From Thermoprotei archaeon (GTDB lineage: Archaea; Thermoproteota; Thermoprotei_A; Sulfolobales; Acidilobaceae): 64,000 bases of DNA. Of this stretch, positions 25,482 through 33,720 are shown in pieces. The stretch is from contig JARJMZ020000036.1 of NCBI GenBank assembly GCA_029335875.2, positions 124,001 to 188,000 of the forward strand. The letters run 5' to 3'. Positions within the stretch are counted from its first letter, which is position 1, and the number at the start of each line of letters is the position of its first letter. A program made the translations under genes and the position numbers. The notes below the pieces were generated by a model that worked only from the letters and a program-made list of their open reading frames with translations, ran no database searches and was not told the DNA's origin.

Positions 25482-25946
25482 TCAAATCCTCTGGAGCCTA
25501 GCTAAGGTGATATGCTCTAAGCTGTCGACTTCGCAGGGCGCGGGCTTAAAGTCCCTGTGGGCCTCGCCTACCTCTATGTTAAAGGTTTTAATTACATCTT
25601 CAAGTTTCCCTGTTAGGTCTCCGAGGCCTATGAGGGCTATTGCCCTGGCTTCTTCAACTCTCTCAACAACGTCTCTAATCTGTTTGAGCCCCATGAGGTT
25701 CATTAGGAACAATATAGCCCTATTCCTCACTCTAGGCTCCATTTGAGCGTCTTCCAAAGTGTATAAGTATGCTAGGCTTAGAGAGCACGGGTCGTAGGCC
25801 TCGCTGGGTAAACCTATTACGAGCGTCTCCCCCTGCTCTAGGGATGCCACAGCCTCTGCTGGAAGCGGTTTTTCAAGCCTTAATAGGGCTACTCTTGTTT
25901 TAACCCAGCCAGCGTCTACGGTGAAGCTTTCTATTGAAGCTTTAAT
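25482..25946 (-). CDS. cgi121: KEOPS subunit Cgi121, probably initiating at ATT
   Basis: The C-terminal 120 residues carry the Cgi121 core (YDPCSLSLAYLYTLEDAQ, then RNRAILFLMNLMGLKQIRDVVERV). Cgi121 binds Bud32 in KEOPS, which makes t6A37 in tRNA. From the first canonical start (GTG 25850) the N-terminus would be cut short; in frame upstream the codons read IKASIESFTVDAGWVKTRVA and LLRLEKPLP, with no ATG, GTG or TTG. An ATT at 25946 overlaps the stop codon of the upstream gene (CATTAA) and has GGGGGAGG six bases before it, so I extend to there. Family assignment moderate; start inferred. Confidence 0.6.
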   Translation of the reverse strand: MKASIESFTVDAGWVKTRVALLRLEKPLPAEAVASLEQGETLVIGLPSEAYDPCSLSLAYLYTLEDAQMEPRVRNRAILFLMNLMGLKQIRDVVERVEEARAIALIGLGDLTGKLEDVIKTFNIEVGEAHRDFKPAPCEVDSLEHITLARLQRI

Positions 25947-26676
25947 GGCCGGCCTCCCCCTTAAACCTCTTATGCTCCCATACCCCCCAGGGGAATACTA
26001 GCCACTCTTCTGTTATTTCAGCGTAATAGTCTGGTATAAGCTTAGTCCAAGGTTTAACGTATAGGGTGGCGCTTCTAGCCTCCCTTGGGGCGTAGTGTTT
26101 TATAACTGATAGGGCGAGCTGGAGCGTTAAGCCTGTATCGCTAACATCGTCGACGATCAGGACGTTCCTACTATGTATGGGTAGGGTTAGGGGCTGCCTG
26201 AGTAACGGCTTGTCCCGCCTAACCCCCGGGGCTTGGTAGAATTTTATGTCTAAAACACCTAGATCCGCTACTCCCAGAACGTCCGCTATTAACGTTGCAG
26301 GTATAATGCCCCCCCTAAGCACCCCTACAATAGTTTCAACTTTAAACCCAGACTCTTTAACCTTCATAGACACTTCGAAAGAAGCTTTAACAATATCATC
26401 CCAGCTTAGGAACCTCTCCTTTAAACCCCCATGGCTCACAGGTAGAATAGCGACCTCGCCAGCCCTACCCCTCCCGGCGATCCTGTAGTCAACACCGTCA
26501 ACGAAAGCTAGATAGCCGGGTCTAGGCTCCCCCCTCTCATCTATAGCCTCAGACAGCCTCCCATGCAGGCTTCTAACTTTGATCAAAGCTTCAACCCAGT
26601 CTTCAGAGTCTACCTCAATAACATCTCTACCCACAGCTTCCCTAAGGTGGCCGAGTAGCCTAACTCTGACAACCAT
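25942..26676 (-). CDS. MoaD/ubiquitin-like domain fused to a purine phosphoribosyltransferase-like domain
   Basis: 244 residues in two parts. Residues 1-84 match MoaD/SAMP proteins: VRVRLLGHLREAVGRDVIEVD, then VDGVDYRIAGR, ending LPVSHGG with a terminal-type Gly83-Gly84. Residues 90-244 are a type I phosphoribosyltransferase with the PRPP loop VLIVDDVSDTGLTL (172-185) and a flexible-loop FYQAPGV, close to archaeal hypoxanthine/guanine or xanthine enzymes. In free MoaD the diglycine is adenylated and carries sulfur, or is conjugated to lysines; here it is internal, so processing would be needed. S17e lies 14 nt upstream and cgi121 overlaps downstream, forming one operon. Clean frame and codon use, no sign of a sequencing join. 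Confidence 0.8.
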   Translation of the reverse strand: MVVRVRLLGHLREAVGRDVIEVDSEDWVEALIKVRSLHGRLSEAIDERGEPRPGYLAFVDGVDYRIAGRGRAGEVAILPVSHGGLKERFLSWDDIVKASFEVSMKVKESGFKVETIVGVLRGGIIPATLIADVLGVADLGVLDIKFYQAPGVRRDKPLLRQPLTLPIHSRNVLIVDDVSDTGLTLQLALSVIKHYAPREARSATLYVKPWTKLIPDYYAEITEEWLVFPWGVWEHKRFKGEAGH

Positions 26677-26690
26677 AGAGTAGCACCGTT

Positions 26691-26927
26691 TCAGACTGTC
26701 TCCTCTACAGGCTCCTCTCCCTCGGCTTTAGCCCTTCTCTTAATAGTAGCGTTGACAACGTGGGTTATGTAGCCGGCAACCTGGTTCCTCAACTTCTTAC
26801 TCTTATACTCGACCAGCTGGCCCATCACTTTCTTATTATGTTCGAAGTCACCGGTAAACACGTCAGGGTATGTTTCGAGCAGCCTCCTAGCAGTCCTCTT
26901 AACTAGGGAGCTCCTAACCTTCCCCAT
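26691..26927 (-). CDS. rps17e: Ribosomal protein S17e (eS17)
   Basis: 78 residues beginning MGKVRSSLVKRTARRLLETY, the full archaeal eS17, followed by the conserved FTGDFEHNKKVM and RNQVAGYITHVV. ATG 26927 has GAGGGGAGGG just upstream; an earlier in-frame GTG-type start at 26993 would add 22 residues absent from the family. It is the first gene of the S17e, MoaD-PRTase, Cgi121 operon. It belongs to the small-subunit body. Confidence 0.93.
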   Translation of the reverse strand: MGKVRSSLVKRTARRLLETYPDVFTGDFEHNKKVMGQLVEYKSKKLRNQVAGYITHVVNATIKRRAKAEGEEPVEETV

Positions 26928-27069
26928 AAACCCTCCCCTCAAAAACTCAAGTATGTGGAGGAAGCCTAAAAACTTCAGTTCGAGGACTTTCAAGTAAACC
27001 TTGAGATTTCAAAGGAGGAAAAAGAGCGTGTAGAGCCCTAATACCGGGGGCTGTTAAGCTTGCGGCTCT

Positions 27070-28722
27070 TTACTCTTCCTCTTTCTTCTCCTCTCCCTTC
27101 TTACCTTTCTCTTTCTCCTCTGTCCTCTTAGCAGCTATTAGGTCGTCTATCCTCAGGATTAGGGAAGCCGCTTCAGTGCCGGCTTTTATAGCGTTAGCTT
27201 TAACCCTTGCAGGCTCTATTATGCCCGCTTTCATAGCATCTAGGATCCCCCCAGTCTCTATGTTTATTCCAGCCCATTTACCCTCAAGGCTCTCATGGGC
27301 ACTCCTAATCTTGACGAGGACATCTATGGGGTCGTGGCCGGCGTTGTGAGCTATTATCTGTGGTAGGGACTCTAAAGCTCTGGCGAAGGCTTCAACAGCT
27401 AGTTGAACTTTGCCGGGCATAGTCCTAGCATGCTCGTACAAGTGTTTGGCCACCTCAGCCTCTATAGCCCCGGCGCCCCCAACTATTTTACCGTCCATAA
27501 CAGCGTCTGCTACAACGCTTAGGGCGTCATGTAAAGCTCTATCGGCTTCATCTACAAGCCTCTCGAATCCTCCCCTAATCAGTATAGTGACACTCCTAAG
27601 GTTCTTAGCCCCCTCTATGAAGACCATCTTGTCCTCTCCAACCCTCCTCTCCTCTACGAGCTCCGCATAGCCTAGGTCTTCCGGTTTCAAGTCTTCTATG
27701 TCGGTCACTATTTTAGCTCCAGTCGCTCTAGCTAGCTTCTCTATGTCGCTCCTCTTAACCCTGCGCACTGCTAGTATCCCTTTCTTGGCTAGGAAATGCT
27801 GGGCAATATCATCTATACCTTTCTGTGTTATCACAACGTTAGCCCCGGCGGCAGCTATTTTCTCAACCTTCTCCGAGAGTATTTTCTCCTGTTTCTCCAT
27901 GAGCTTCCTTATGAGGTCCGGGCTTGAAATGCTTATCTCCAAGTCTATCTCAGGCTTCTCTATCTCGAGCGGGGCGTCTAGCAGGGCTATTCTAGCGTTT
28001 TCAACCCTCTTAGGCATGTCCGGGTGGACTACCTCCTTATCTATAACTATACCCCTAACTGGCTGGGTGTCCATGAGGCTTCCTCCATGTTTCTTTATAA
28101 TCTGTATGTTCCCTAGATCGACATACCACTTGTCGCCCCTCCTCTCAGCTATAGACCTGACTGCCTCCACTGTGAGTTTGGAGAAATGCTCTCTAGCCTC
28201 GCCAACAGCCTTACTGCTTAAACTTGTTAAGGCTACTTTCTCGAGCAGGCTAACATCATCTATGCTAACAGACTCTGAAAGCTTGTTAACAAGATCTAAA
28301 GCTTTCTCCATAGCAGCCTTATAGCCTTCAATTATAACCGTAGGGTGAATGTTCTTGTCTAGAAGCTTCTCGGCCTCTTTTATAAGCTCGCCCGCGAATA
28401 TGACTGCGGTCTTAGTGCCGTCGCCAGCCTCTTCATCCTGGCCTTTAGCTATTTGAACTAGCATTTTACCCGCAGGGTGCTGGAACTCCATCTTGTCAAG
28501 TATTGTAGCCCCGTCGTTTGTTGTCGTTATGTCGCCGAGGCTGTCCACAAGCATCTTATCCATGCCTTTAGGCCCGTATGTCGTCTTCAATATTTCAGCT
28601 ATAGCCCTAACAGCCATAGCGTTTGTCCTGAAAGCTTCCCTACCATAGGTCCTCGAGGTCCCCTCCTTAAGTATTATAACCGGGATCCCCACGGACTCTG
28701 TAGTGGGAACCCTAGCAGCCAT
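27070..28722 (-). CDS. ths: Thermosome (group II chaperonin) subunit, second paralogue
   Basis: 550 residues. ATP-site segments TYGPKGMDKML, TTNDGAT and GDGTKTAV are present, with the apical block [20 protein letters not shown] and an EEKEKGKKGEEKKEEE tail. It is the paralogue of the subunit at 2223-3890; the two co-assemble into thermosome rings. The apical and lower-apical region shares a 71-nt identical stretch (27734-27804) with the other gene, in contrast to the diverged ends, which indicates gene conversion. The promoter core at 28773-28789 is identical to that of the first gene. Confidence 0.95.
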   Translation of the reverse strand: MAARVPTTESVGIPVIILKEGTSRTYGREAFRTNAMAVRAIAEILKTTYGPKGMDKMLVDSLGDITTTNDGATILDKMEFQHPAGKMLVQIAKGQDEEAGDGTKTAVIFAGELIKEAEKLLDKNIHPTVIIEGYKAAMEKALDLVNKLSESVSIDDVSLLEKVALTSLSSKAVGEAREHFSKLTVEAVRSIAERRGDKWYVDLGNIQIIKKHGGSLMDTQPVRGIVIDKEVVHPDMPKRVENARIALLDAPLEIEKPEIDLEISISSPDLIRKLMEKQEKILSEKVEKIAAAGANVVITQKGIDDIAQHFLAKKGILAVRRVKRSDIEKLARATGAKIVTDIEDLKPEDLGYAELVEERRVGEDKMVFIEGAKNLRSVTILIRGGFERLVDEADRALHDALSVVADAVMDGKIVGGAGAIEAEVAKHLYEHARTMPGKVQLAVEAFARALESLPQIIAHNAGHDPIDVLVKIRSAHESLEGKWAGINIETGGILDAMKAGIIEPARVKANAIKAGTEAASLILRIDDLIAAKRTEEKEKGKKGEEKKEEE

Positions 28723-28772
28723 TACCTATATCACCCCCCTCCATTCGATACTCCAGGTTTTATTTTAGAGCT

Positions 28773-28789
28773 ACTTCTATATAAGCTTT
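28773..28789 (-). promoter_or_regulatory. Thermosome promoter core, identical to that at 3927-3943
   Basis: acttctatataagcttt on the plus strand, centred about 60 bp before the start of the second thermosome gene. Sequence outside the 17 nt differs from the first promoter, so the match is not a recent large duplication. Confidence 0.7.
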
Positions 28790-28863
28790 TCTATTCAACA
28801 CTGAAAGCTTCCAGAATTAGAGCCTATATTAACTCCCCCCATAACCATTAAACTTGAGAAGTT

Positions 28864-29481
28864 ATGGGGGAGCCGGCGCTCATACTAGTCACGGGGACCC
28901 CGGGAACGGGTAAAAGCATCATATCAAGGCTCTTAGCAGAGGAGCTAGGCTGCGCCCACGTAGAGTCATCAACACTACTAGTGGAGGGGAAGGCGGCAGC
29001 CAGAGACCCTACAGGTAGGGACACTATGATCATAGTAGAGGATAAAGCCAGGAAAGTTATAAGGGGTTTCATAGAGTCGAGTAGAGGAGCATGCTATGTA
29101 GTGAGCACTTTACACCCATCCCTATGGCTTGAAACCCTAGGGGAAAACGTAGCTCTAGTGATCCTCCTAAGAAGCGACCCTAGAATCCTCATGGAAAGGC
29201 TTAGTGAAAGAGGGTGGGGTAGGGCTAAGATACTGGAGAACGTGCTGTCGGAAGCTTTCAACACCATAGCTGAAGAGCTCCTAGAATGGGGCGATTGCGT
29301 GCTGGAGGTTGAAACAAGCTATAAAGAGCCCCGCCTCGTCTTGGAGGAGGTCTTTGAAAAACTAGAGGCGTGGAGTGTCGGCATCAGCATAGATTGGATG
29401 AGCGTAAACCCCGAGATCGTGGAGTTCGTCACCAGGCTCGTCCACGAGCTGGACTTGTATAAGGAGGGGCTCGGGGTTTGA
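28864..29481 (+). CDS. Adenylate kinase 6/Fap7-like NMP kinase
   Basis: 205 residues beginning ALILVTGTPGTGKSIISRLLAEEL, a P-loop typical of AK6/Fap7, followed by a short NMP-binding segment and DPRILMERLSERGW (LID-type) and a C-terminal helical extension. Fap7 proteins act in late small-subunit ribosome maturation and have weak adenylate kinase activity. ATG 28864 is close to a T-rich promoter region shared divergently with the thermosome gene. Its last 120 nt overlap the 3' end of the convergent HerA-like gene. Confidence 0.8.
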   Translation: MGEPALILVTGTPGTGKSIISRLLAEELGCAHVESSTLLVEGKAAARDPTGRDTMIIVEDKARKVIRGFIESSRGACYVVSTLHPSLWLETLGENVALVILLRSDPRILMERLSERGWGRAKILENVLSEAFNTIAEELLEWGDCVLEVETSYKEPRLVLEEVFEKLEAWSVGISIDWMSVNPEIVEFVTRLVHELDLYKEGLGV

Positions 29482-31029
29482 GGGGGACTGAACTATTGCC
29501 TCCCCAGGGCCTAGCTTATCCAGTATATCCACGTAGTCTCTCGGTAGGCTCATAGTTTCAGCTATCACACTCTTATCCCTAGCGCTCCTGAGAGCGTGGA
29601 CTATTTTAACGTTAGTATTGAGTAGAACACCGTTAGGGATGCTTGCCGGCGACTGCGTCGCTATAACCAGGTGTATGCCGTACTTCCTAGACTCTGAGAA
29701 TACCTGCTCTATGAATGGAGCCTCCTCGCCCCCGAAAATGTTGTGGGCCTCATCTACAACAACCATTATCCTCGCACCCCCCGCTCCAGAGGATCTCTCC
29801 ATGAACAGTTTTGCCAGGAAGAAGAGGGCGTAGGATTTTCTAGCTAAAACGTTCTTTACATAGTCCAGTCTGATGACGGAGACCCCATCAAACTGTAGCC
29901 CCCTCGTCTCCCTGAAAGCGTTATAGGAGCCTCTAGTTAACATAGCTATTTTCCTTATGAGGGCCCTCTTAACCTCCCTATCCCATTTAGACTCGTCGGG
30001 GAGAGACTCGACGGCTTCCTCGAGCTCTCTGAGGTTAGAGGGTCCACTAGCTTCTAAAGCTTTTAGGAGTATGTAGGCCTGAGGAGGGCTTAGCGACAGG
30101 GCTTTAATCATAACGCTGACTAGATAGTCGGGATCCCTGTTAAGGTCTAGGGGGTTTATTGAAGCCTCCCCACCGGCTGGACTGTATTCTTTGAAAGGGG
30201 CGCCCCTAGACCTGAGCAGCATAGAATGCTCCCCCGTCCAGTCTAGGATCACCACGGGTGTCCCCATGATTCTCCAAGTTCTCTCCGCTATTAGCGATAT
30301 TGTTGTAGACTTGCCGGAGCCCGTGGACCCGAATACTCCAATATGTCCCTCAACATCTCCACTCTTAAGATAGAAGTTTCTAGGATACTGCCTGTCTATG
30401 GCTTCTCCAAGGTATAGTCCCCTGTAGTCGTCACGAAAATTTCTGCTACCTTGACCCCTCTCGGCTAGAGCCTTATCGGGCACTATTAGGGCGCTCTTAG
30501 AGCTGAGCCCTAGTTTTTCAAGGTAGCCCGCTATAAACTGGAACTCTGGAGAGTCAACGTCTGAGAGCCTTAAACCGTCGACTAGGCCTGTGAGGAGTGT
30601 TTTTAGAACCTCAGCTTCAACGTCAACCCTCCTAGGCTCCCTCGAAGTCAGGATTATGAGGGTCCTCCTATAATCCCCCTCAGCTATGGAAACCACTGTA
30701 TATCTAACGTGGCCTTTAGAAGCCCTCTCACCTATAAACTTAGCCAGGCTAGCAGCAGCCTGCTCCCTCTTATCACCTCTAACTTCAACATCTAAAACCC
30801 TGTAGAAAGCCCCCGCATCCCCGCCCGCCCGGCTTGAGGGGTGGAAGTGGAAGCCCCCCGCCGGTAGCTTGGCCCAAATAACATAGGCTAGCGTGGGCGC
30901 CACGAGTACTAGAGATAAAACCAGCGCCTCCAACATGCTGATAACGTTCAAAACATAGAGAGCTAAAGCTATAGACGCGAGAGCCGGTAGAACCCTTAAA
31001 ATTTTAGGGGTCTCGTCGAGCACGCTCAC
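29362..31029 (-). CDS. HerA/VirB4-like hexameric ATPase with N-terminal membrane anchor
   Basis: 555 residues. Two N-terminal hydrophobic spans (about 12-50) precede a domain and the HerA-type ATPase with Walker A GSTGSGKSTT, LDWTGEH, Walker B MVVVDEAHNIF and the sensor region VIATQSPASIP. Soluble HerA resects DNA ends with NurA, but no nurA is adjacent and the membrane anchor is more like CedB, the crenarchaeal DNA-import ATPase. CedB is therefore the favoured but unproven identity; no CedA-type gene is seen in the window. It follows rpo8 on the same strand by 81 nt and overlaps the AK6 gene by 120 nt tail to tail. Confidence 0.78.
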   Translation of the reverse strand: MSVLDETPKILRVLPALASIALALYVLNVISMLEALVLSLVLVAPTLAYVIWAKLPAGGFHFHPSSRAGGDAGAFYRVLDVEVRGDKREQAAASLAKFIGERASKGHVRYTVVSIAEGDYRRTLIILTSREPRRVDVEAEVLKTLLTGLVDGLRLSDVDSPEFQFIAGYLEKLGLSSKSALIVPDKALAERGQGSRNFRDDYRGLYLGEAIDRQYPRNFYLKSGDVEGHIGVFGSTGSGKSTTISLIAERTWRIMGTPVVILDWTGEHSMLLRSRGAPFKEYSPAGGEASINPLDLNRDPDYLVSVMIKALSLSPPQAYILLKALEASGPSNLRELEEAVESLPDESKWDREVKRALIRKIAMLTRGSYNAFRETRGLQFDGVSVIRLDYVKNVLARKSYALFFLAKLFMERSSGAGGARIMVVVDEAHNIFGGEEAPFIEQVFSESRKYGIHLVIATQSPASIPNGVLLNTNVKIVHALRSARDKSVIAETMSLPRDYVDILDKLGPGEAIVQSPSNPEPLLIQVQLVDEPGDELHDLGVYAHPIYADADTPRL

Positions 31030-31110
31030 CCCAGAGCCCCAGGCTACAGCCTGGAATCTAGTTGGGGAGGGGCTGGAGCGTTTGTTTAAAATGTTTAGCG
31101 GCGGTGATCG

Positions 31111-31473
31111 TTAGTGTTTCATGCATAGATAGTATTTCTTATCCAGCTCCAAGCCCACGGGGGGGCTGAACCTGAATATTATACCCCACATGGAGAATAT
31201 TGTAGCGTTAAACTTAGACTCGGGGGCCACAATATACCCGTGACCGCAGAACTCGTAGGCGTCTAAGTTGCTCGGCTTCTCCTCGCTTATAACTACTTTC
31301 AACTCGTCGCCCTCACTGACATGGATCAAGTTGCCGATCACGTCAAACTCCAGCACGCCGCCCCCCTTAAGCCTACATGAAGCTATCCTCTGGCCTTCCA
31401 CATTCCCACTCCTCACCTTCTCAACTTTAGCCTTAAACTCTACTTTGAAAGCCTCCAAAACCTGACACCCCAC
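31111..31473 (-). CDS. rpo8: RNA polymerase subunit Rpo8
   Basis: 120 residues. The Rpb8-like OB fold is visible in GGVLEFDVIGNLIHVSEGDELKVVISEEKPS and FCGHGYIV, ending MWGIIFRFSPPVG and KKYYLCMKH, which matches crenarchaeal Rpo8. It is a peripheral subunit of the archaeal RNA polymerase found in Crenarchaeota and Korarchaeota. The GTG at 31473 overlaps a GGTGGGGTG purine run. Upstream (31474-31740) lies only promoter sequence. Confidence 0.75.
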   Translation of the reverse strand: MGCQVLEAFKVEFKAKVEKVRSGNVEGQRIASCRLKGGGVLEFDVIGNLIHVSEGDELKVVISEEKPSNLDAYEFCGHGYIVAPESKFNATIFSMWGIIFRFSPPVGLELDKKYYLCMKH

Positions 31474-31681
31474 CTTGGAGTTTAGAGTTAAACTTTAAAT
31501 CCTATAGCCGCACCGCCCTACATTCAATCTAGCCCCCACACGACAAGGGTTTTCTACGAGTTAATGGGGGCCCACATATAGTGGCCGGCCAGCAAGAATG
31601 AAACGGTAGGCTGAAGCTCTTAGCGGCTTCTCAACCCTCAGATGTGGATTTCACATGCTGCGCCCCCCTTCAGGGCTGGAG

Positions 31682-31689
31682 TATATAAG
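31682..31689 (+). promoter_or_regulatory. TATA box for the SmAP3/tgtA operon
   Basis: tatataag at 31682-31689 predicts a transcription start near 31711, giving a leader of about 30 nt that holds GGGGG (31729-31733) before the GTG at 31741. Confidence 0.6.
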
Positions 31690-31740
31690 TATTTAGGAGC
31701 TTAGAGATAGCTAGTATTTGCGGGATAAGGGGGTTTAAGA

Positions 31741-32187
31741 GTGGCTGTCGCCGCAGAGCCGTCTAGGAGGCTGGTAGCGAAGCTTAACAGCCTGTTAGAG
31801 AAGAGCGTCGTTGTTAAGCTGAGTAGTGGCAGGTATTATAGGGGTAAGCTTGGAGGCTTCGATACAGGCTCGTTCAACCTGGTCCTGGAAGACGCTGAGG
31901 ATAACGAGGGCAAGAGGTGGCCCATTGTTTTCGTGGGGGGAGGCTACGTCTCTGAGATCATACTAGAGGAGGGCTCTGTTTTCGACGCTAAAGAATTCGC
32001 GGACTTCCTCGCATCCCAAGGCGGGATCGGGAGGCACCTAATTAAAGTCTACGAGGACATTAACGTTGTAGAGGTGGGTAAGATGATAAAGATATCTGCA
32101 AGCGGCGTCGAAGGCTCGGGGCCCATGGCTCAGAAAATTCACACCCTCTACATGGAGTACTTGAGGTCTAAGGGTTTGAAAGTGTGA
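31741..32187 (+). CDS. Sm-like archaeal protein with C-terminal domain (SmAP3)
   Basis: 148 residues. The first 75 form an Sm fold (Sm1 SVVVKLSSGRYYRGKLGGFDTGSFNLVLEDA, Sm2-like IVFVGGGYVSEIIL); the remaining 70 form an extra alpha/beta domain (ADFLASQGGIGRHLIKVYEDINVVEV), the SmAP3 arrangement. SmAPs form heptameric rings that bind U-rich RNA. GTG start after a GGGGG-rich leader. It is 9 nt upstream of tgtA, so both are in one operon. Confidence 0.85.
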   Translation: MAVAAEPSRRLVAKLNSLLEKSVVVKLSSGRYYRGKLGGFDTGSFNLVLEDAEDNEGKRWPIVFVGGGYVSEIILEEGSVFDAKEFADFLASQGGIGRHLIKVYEDINVVEVGKMIKISASGVEGSGPMAQKIHTLYMEYLRSKGLKV

Positions 32188-32196
32188 CGCGAGGCG

Positions 32197-33717
32197 ATGT
32201 TCACAGTTAAAGACATAGACCTAGCTGGGAGGATCGGGCTGCTTAAGACTAAGAGCGGGCCTATAGAGACCCCTACTTTTTTACCTGTAATAGACCCTGC
32301 AAGGCAGGAGCTCCCACTATCTGATATTGAAAGCGCGGGGTTCAACCAGGTTATAACAAACGCGTACCTTATACTTAAGAGGTTCGGGGGCAAGGCTGTA
32401 GACCTCGGCATACATGGAGTATTAGGGTTTAAAGGAATCGTAATGACAGACTCTGGGGCATACCAGATACTCGAGTATGGCGACATAGAATACAGCCAGG
32501 AGACAATAATAGAGTACCAGAAGAACATAGGGAGCGACATAGCCGTAATACTAGATGTGCCAACGGGGGACGTGGCCTATGAGGAGGCTAAGCTAACCGT
32601 AGAAGAGACCCTTAGGAGGGCCAGGGAGGCCCTAGAGCTTATAAAAGACACTAAGCCCCTCTGGGTCCTCCCAATACAGGGCGGTAAGTACTTGGACCTA
32701 GTGTCTTTAAGCGCCAGGGAGGCAGCCAAGTTACCGGGCTATAGCATCTACGGCATAGGTAGCCCCACGGTTTTCTTCGAAAGATACGAGCTGACCACAG
32801 TTCTAGACATGATTCACACAGCTAAGAGAATACTCCCCCCAGGTAAGCCCGTCCACCTGTTTGGGGCCGGGCACCCCCTGGTTTTCCCCTTCGCTATAGC
32901 CCTGGGCGTCGATACTTTTGACTCCGCATCTTACATATTATATGCTAGAGACGGCAGGTACATAGTTGACCACGGCGTTTACAGGCTCGAAGACCTTGAA
33001 TACTTGCCGTGCAGCTGCCCTGTATGCTCTAGGAGGAGCCCCGGGGACTTGCTGGAGGCTGGCCACGCTGAGAGGACGCGCCTCCTAGCCTTACATAACC
33101 TTTATGTTATAAGGAGGAGCCTGGATAACGTAAAACAAGCGATAAGGGAGGGCAGGCTTTGGGAGCTCCTAGAGGAGGTCTCCAGGAGGCACCCCAAGGC
33201 CCTAGAGGCTTTAAGGAAGTTTAGGAAATACTATAAGTATGTTGAGGCTCAAACGCCCAGGGTTAAAGGGAGGATCTATGGGGTCAGGCTATATGATGTG
33301 GAGAGCCTCTGGAACCCTAAAATTTTAAGGTTTAGGCTTAAGACTCTAACAATTCTAGACAGCCTCCTGGAAACAGTCGAATCGATAACCCTGACACCCC
33401 TAGCGGGTAACGAGAAAGAATGCCTATCAGACCTCATAGATGTGGGTAGATCCATGAAGATATATTATGAGCCTTTCATAGGCATAATACCGAGAGAGCT
33501 CTGCGGCACCTACCCGACAACACAACACCTAACGCCGAAGACCCTAAGCCAGCCTGTGGTAGAGGATCTAGCGAACACCCTCAGAGTACTTTATTCTAAG
33601 GCTAGAGCTCGGGGGGTCCCTGTGACCCTGGTATATTGCGATAGGATATGGTGGCACTCTATACTAGCTGGGGAAGCTTCCAGCCTCGGAGTTAACGTTA
33701 GGGTGGAGTGCGGGTAG
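32197..33717 (+). CDS. tgtA: Archaeosine tRNA-guanine transglycosylase, catalytic part
   Basis: 506 residues. TIM-barrel catalytic residues in DSGAYQI and LDVPTGD, GGKYLDLV, and the zinc site PCSCPVCSRRSP followed by a downstream His. It swaps guanine 15 in the tRNA D-loop for preQ0, the first step to archaeosine. The C1 region follows the barrel, but the usual C-terminal PUA domain is missing; a PUA protein is encoded nearby on the opposite strand at 34456-34950. Start ATG 32206-type region: TTG/ATG ambiguity is minor; the listed start gives MFTVKDIDLAGRIG. Confidence 0.93.
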   Translation: MFTVKDIDLAGRIGLLKTKSGPIETPTFLPVIDPARQELPLSDIESAGFNQVITNAYLILKRFGGKAVDLGIHGVLGFKGIVMTDSGAYQILEYGDIEYSQETIIEYQKNIGSDIAVILDVPTGDVAYEEAKLTVEETLRRAREALELIKDTKPLWVLPIQGGKYLDLVSLSAREAAKLPGYSIYGIGSPTVFFERYELTTVLDMIHTAKRILPPGKPVHLFGAGHPLVFPFAIALGVDTFDSASYILYARDGRYIVDHGVYRLEDLEYLPCSCPVCSRRSPGDLLEAGHAERTRLLALHNLYVIRRSLDNVKQAIREGRLWELLEEVSRRHPKALEALRKFRKYYKYVEAQTPRVKGRIYGVRLYDVESLWNPKILRFRLKTLTILDSLLETVESITLTPLAGNEKECLSDLIDVGRSMKIYYEPFIGIIPRELCGTYPTTQHLTPKTLSQPVVEDLANTLRVLYSKARARGVPVTLVYCDRIWWHSILAGEASSLGVNVRVECG

Positions 33718-33720
33718 AAG

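Noticed and set aside
31500-31680. Possible C/D sRNA before SmAP3
   Set aside because: CTGA boxes occur on both strands, but no acceptable C/C' boxes at the right spacing.
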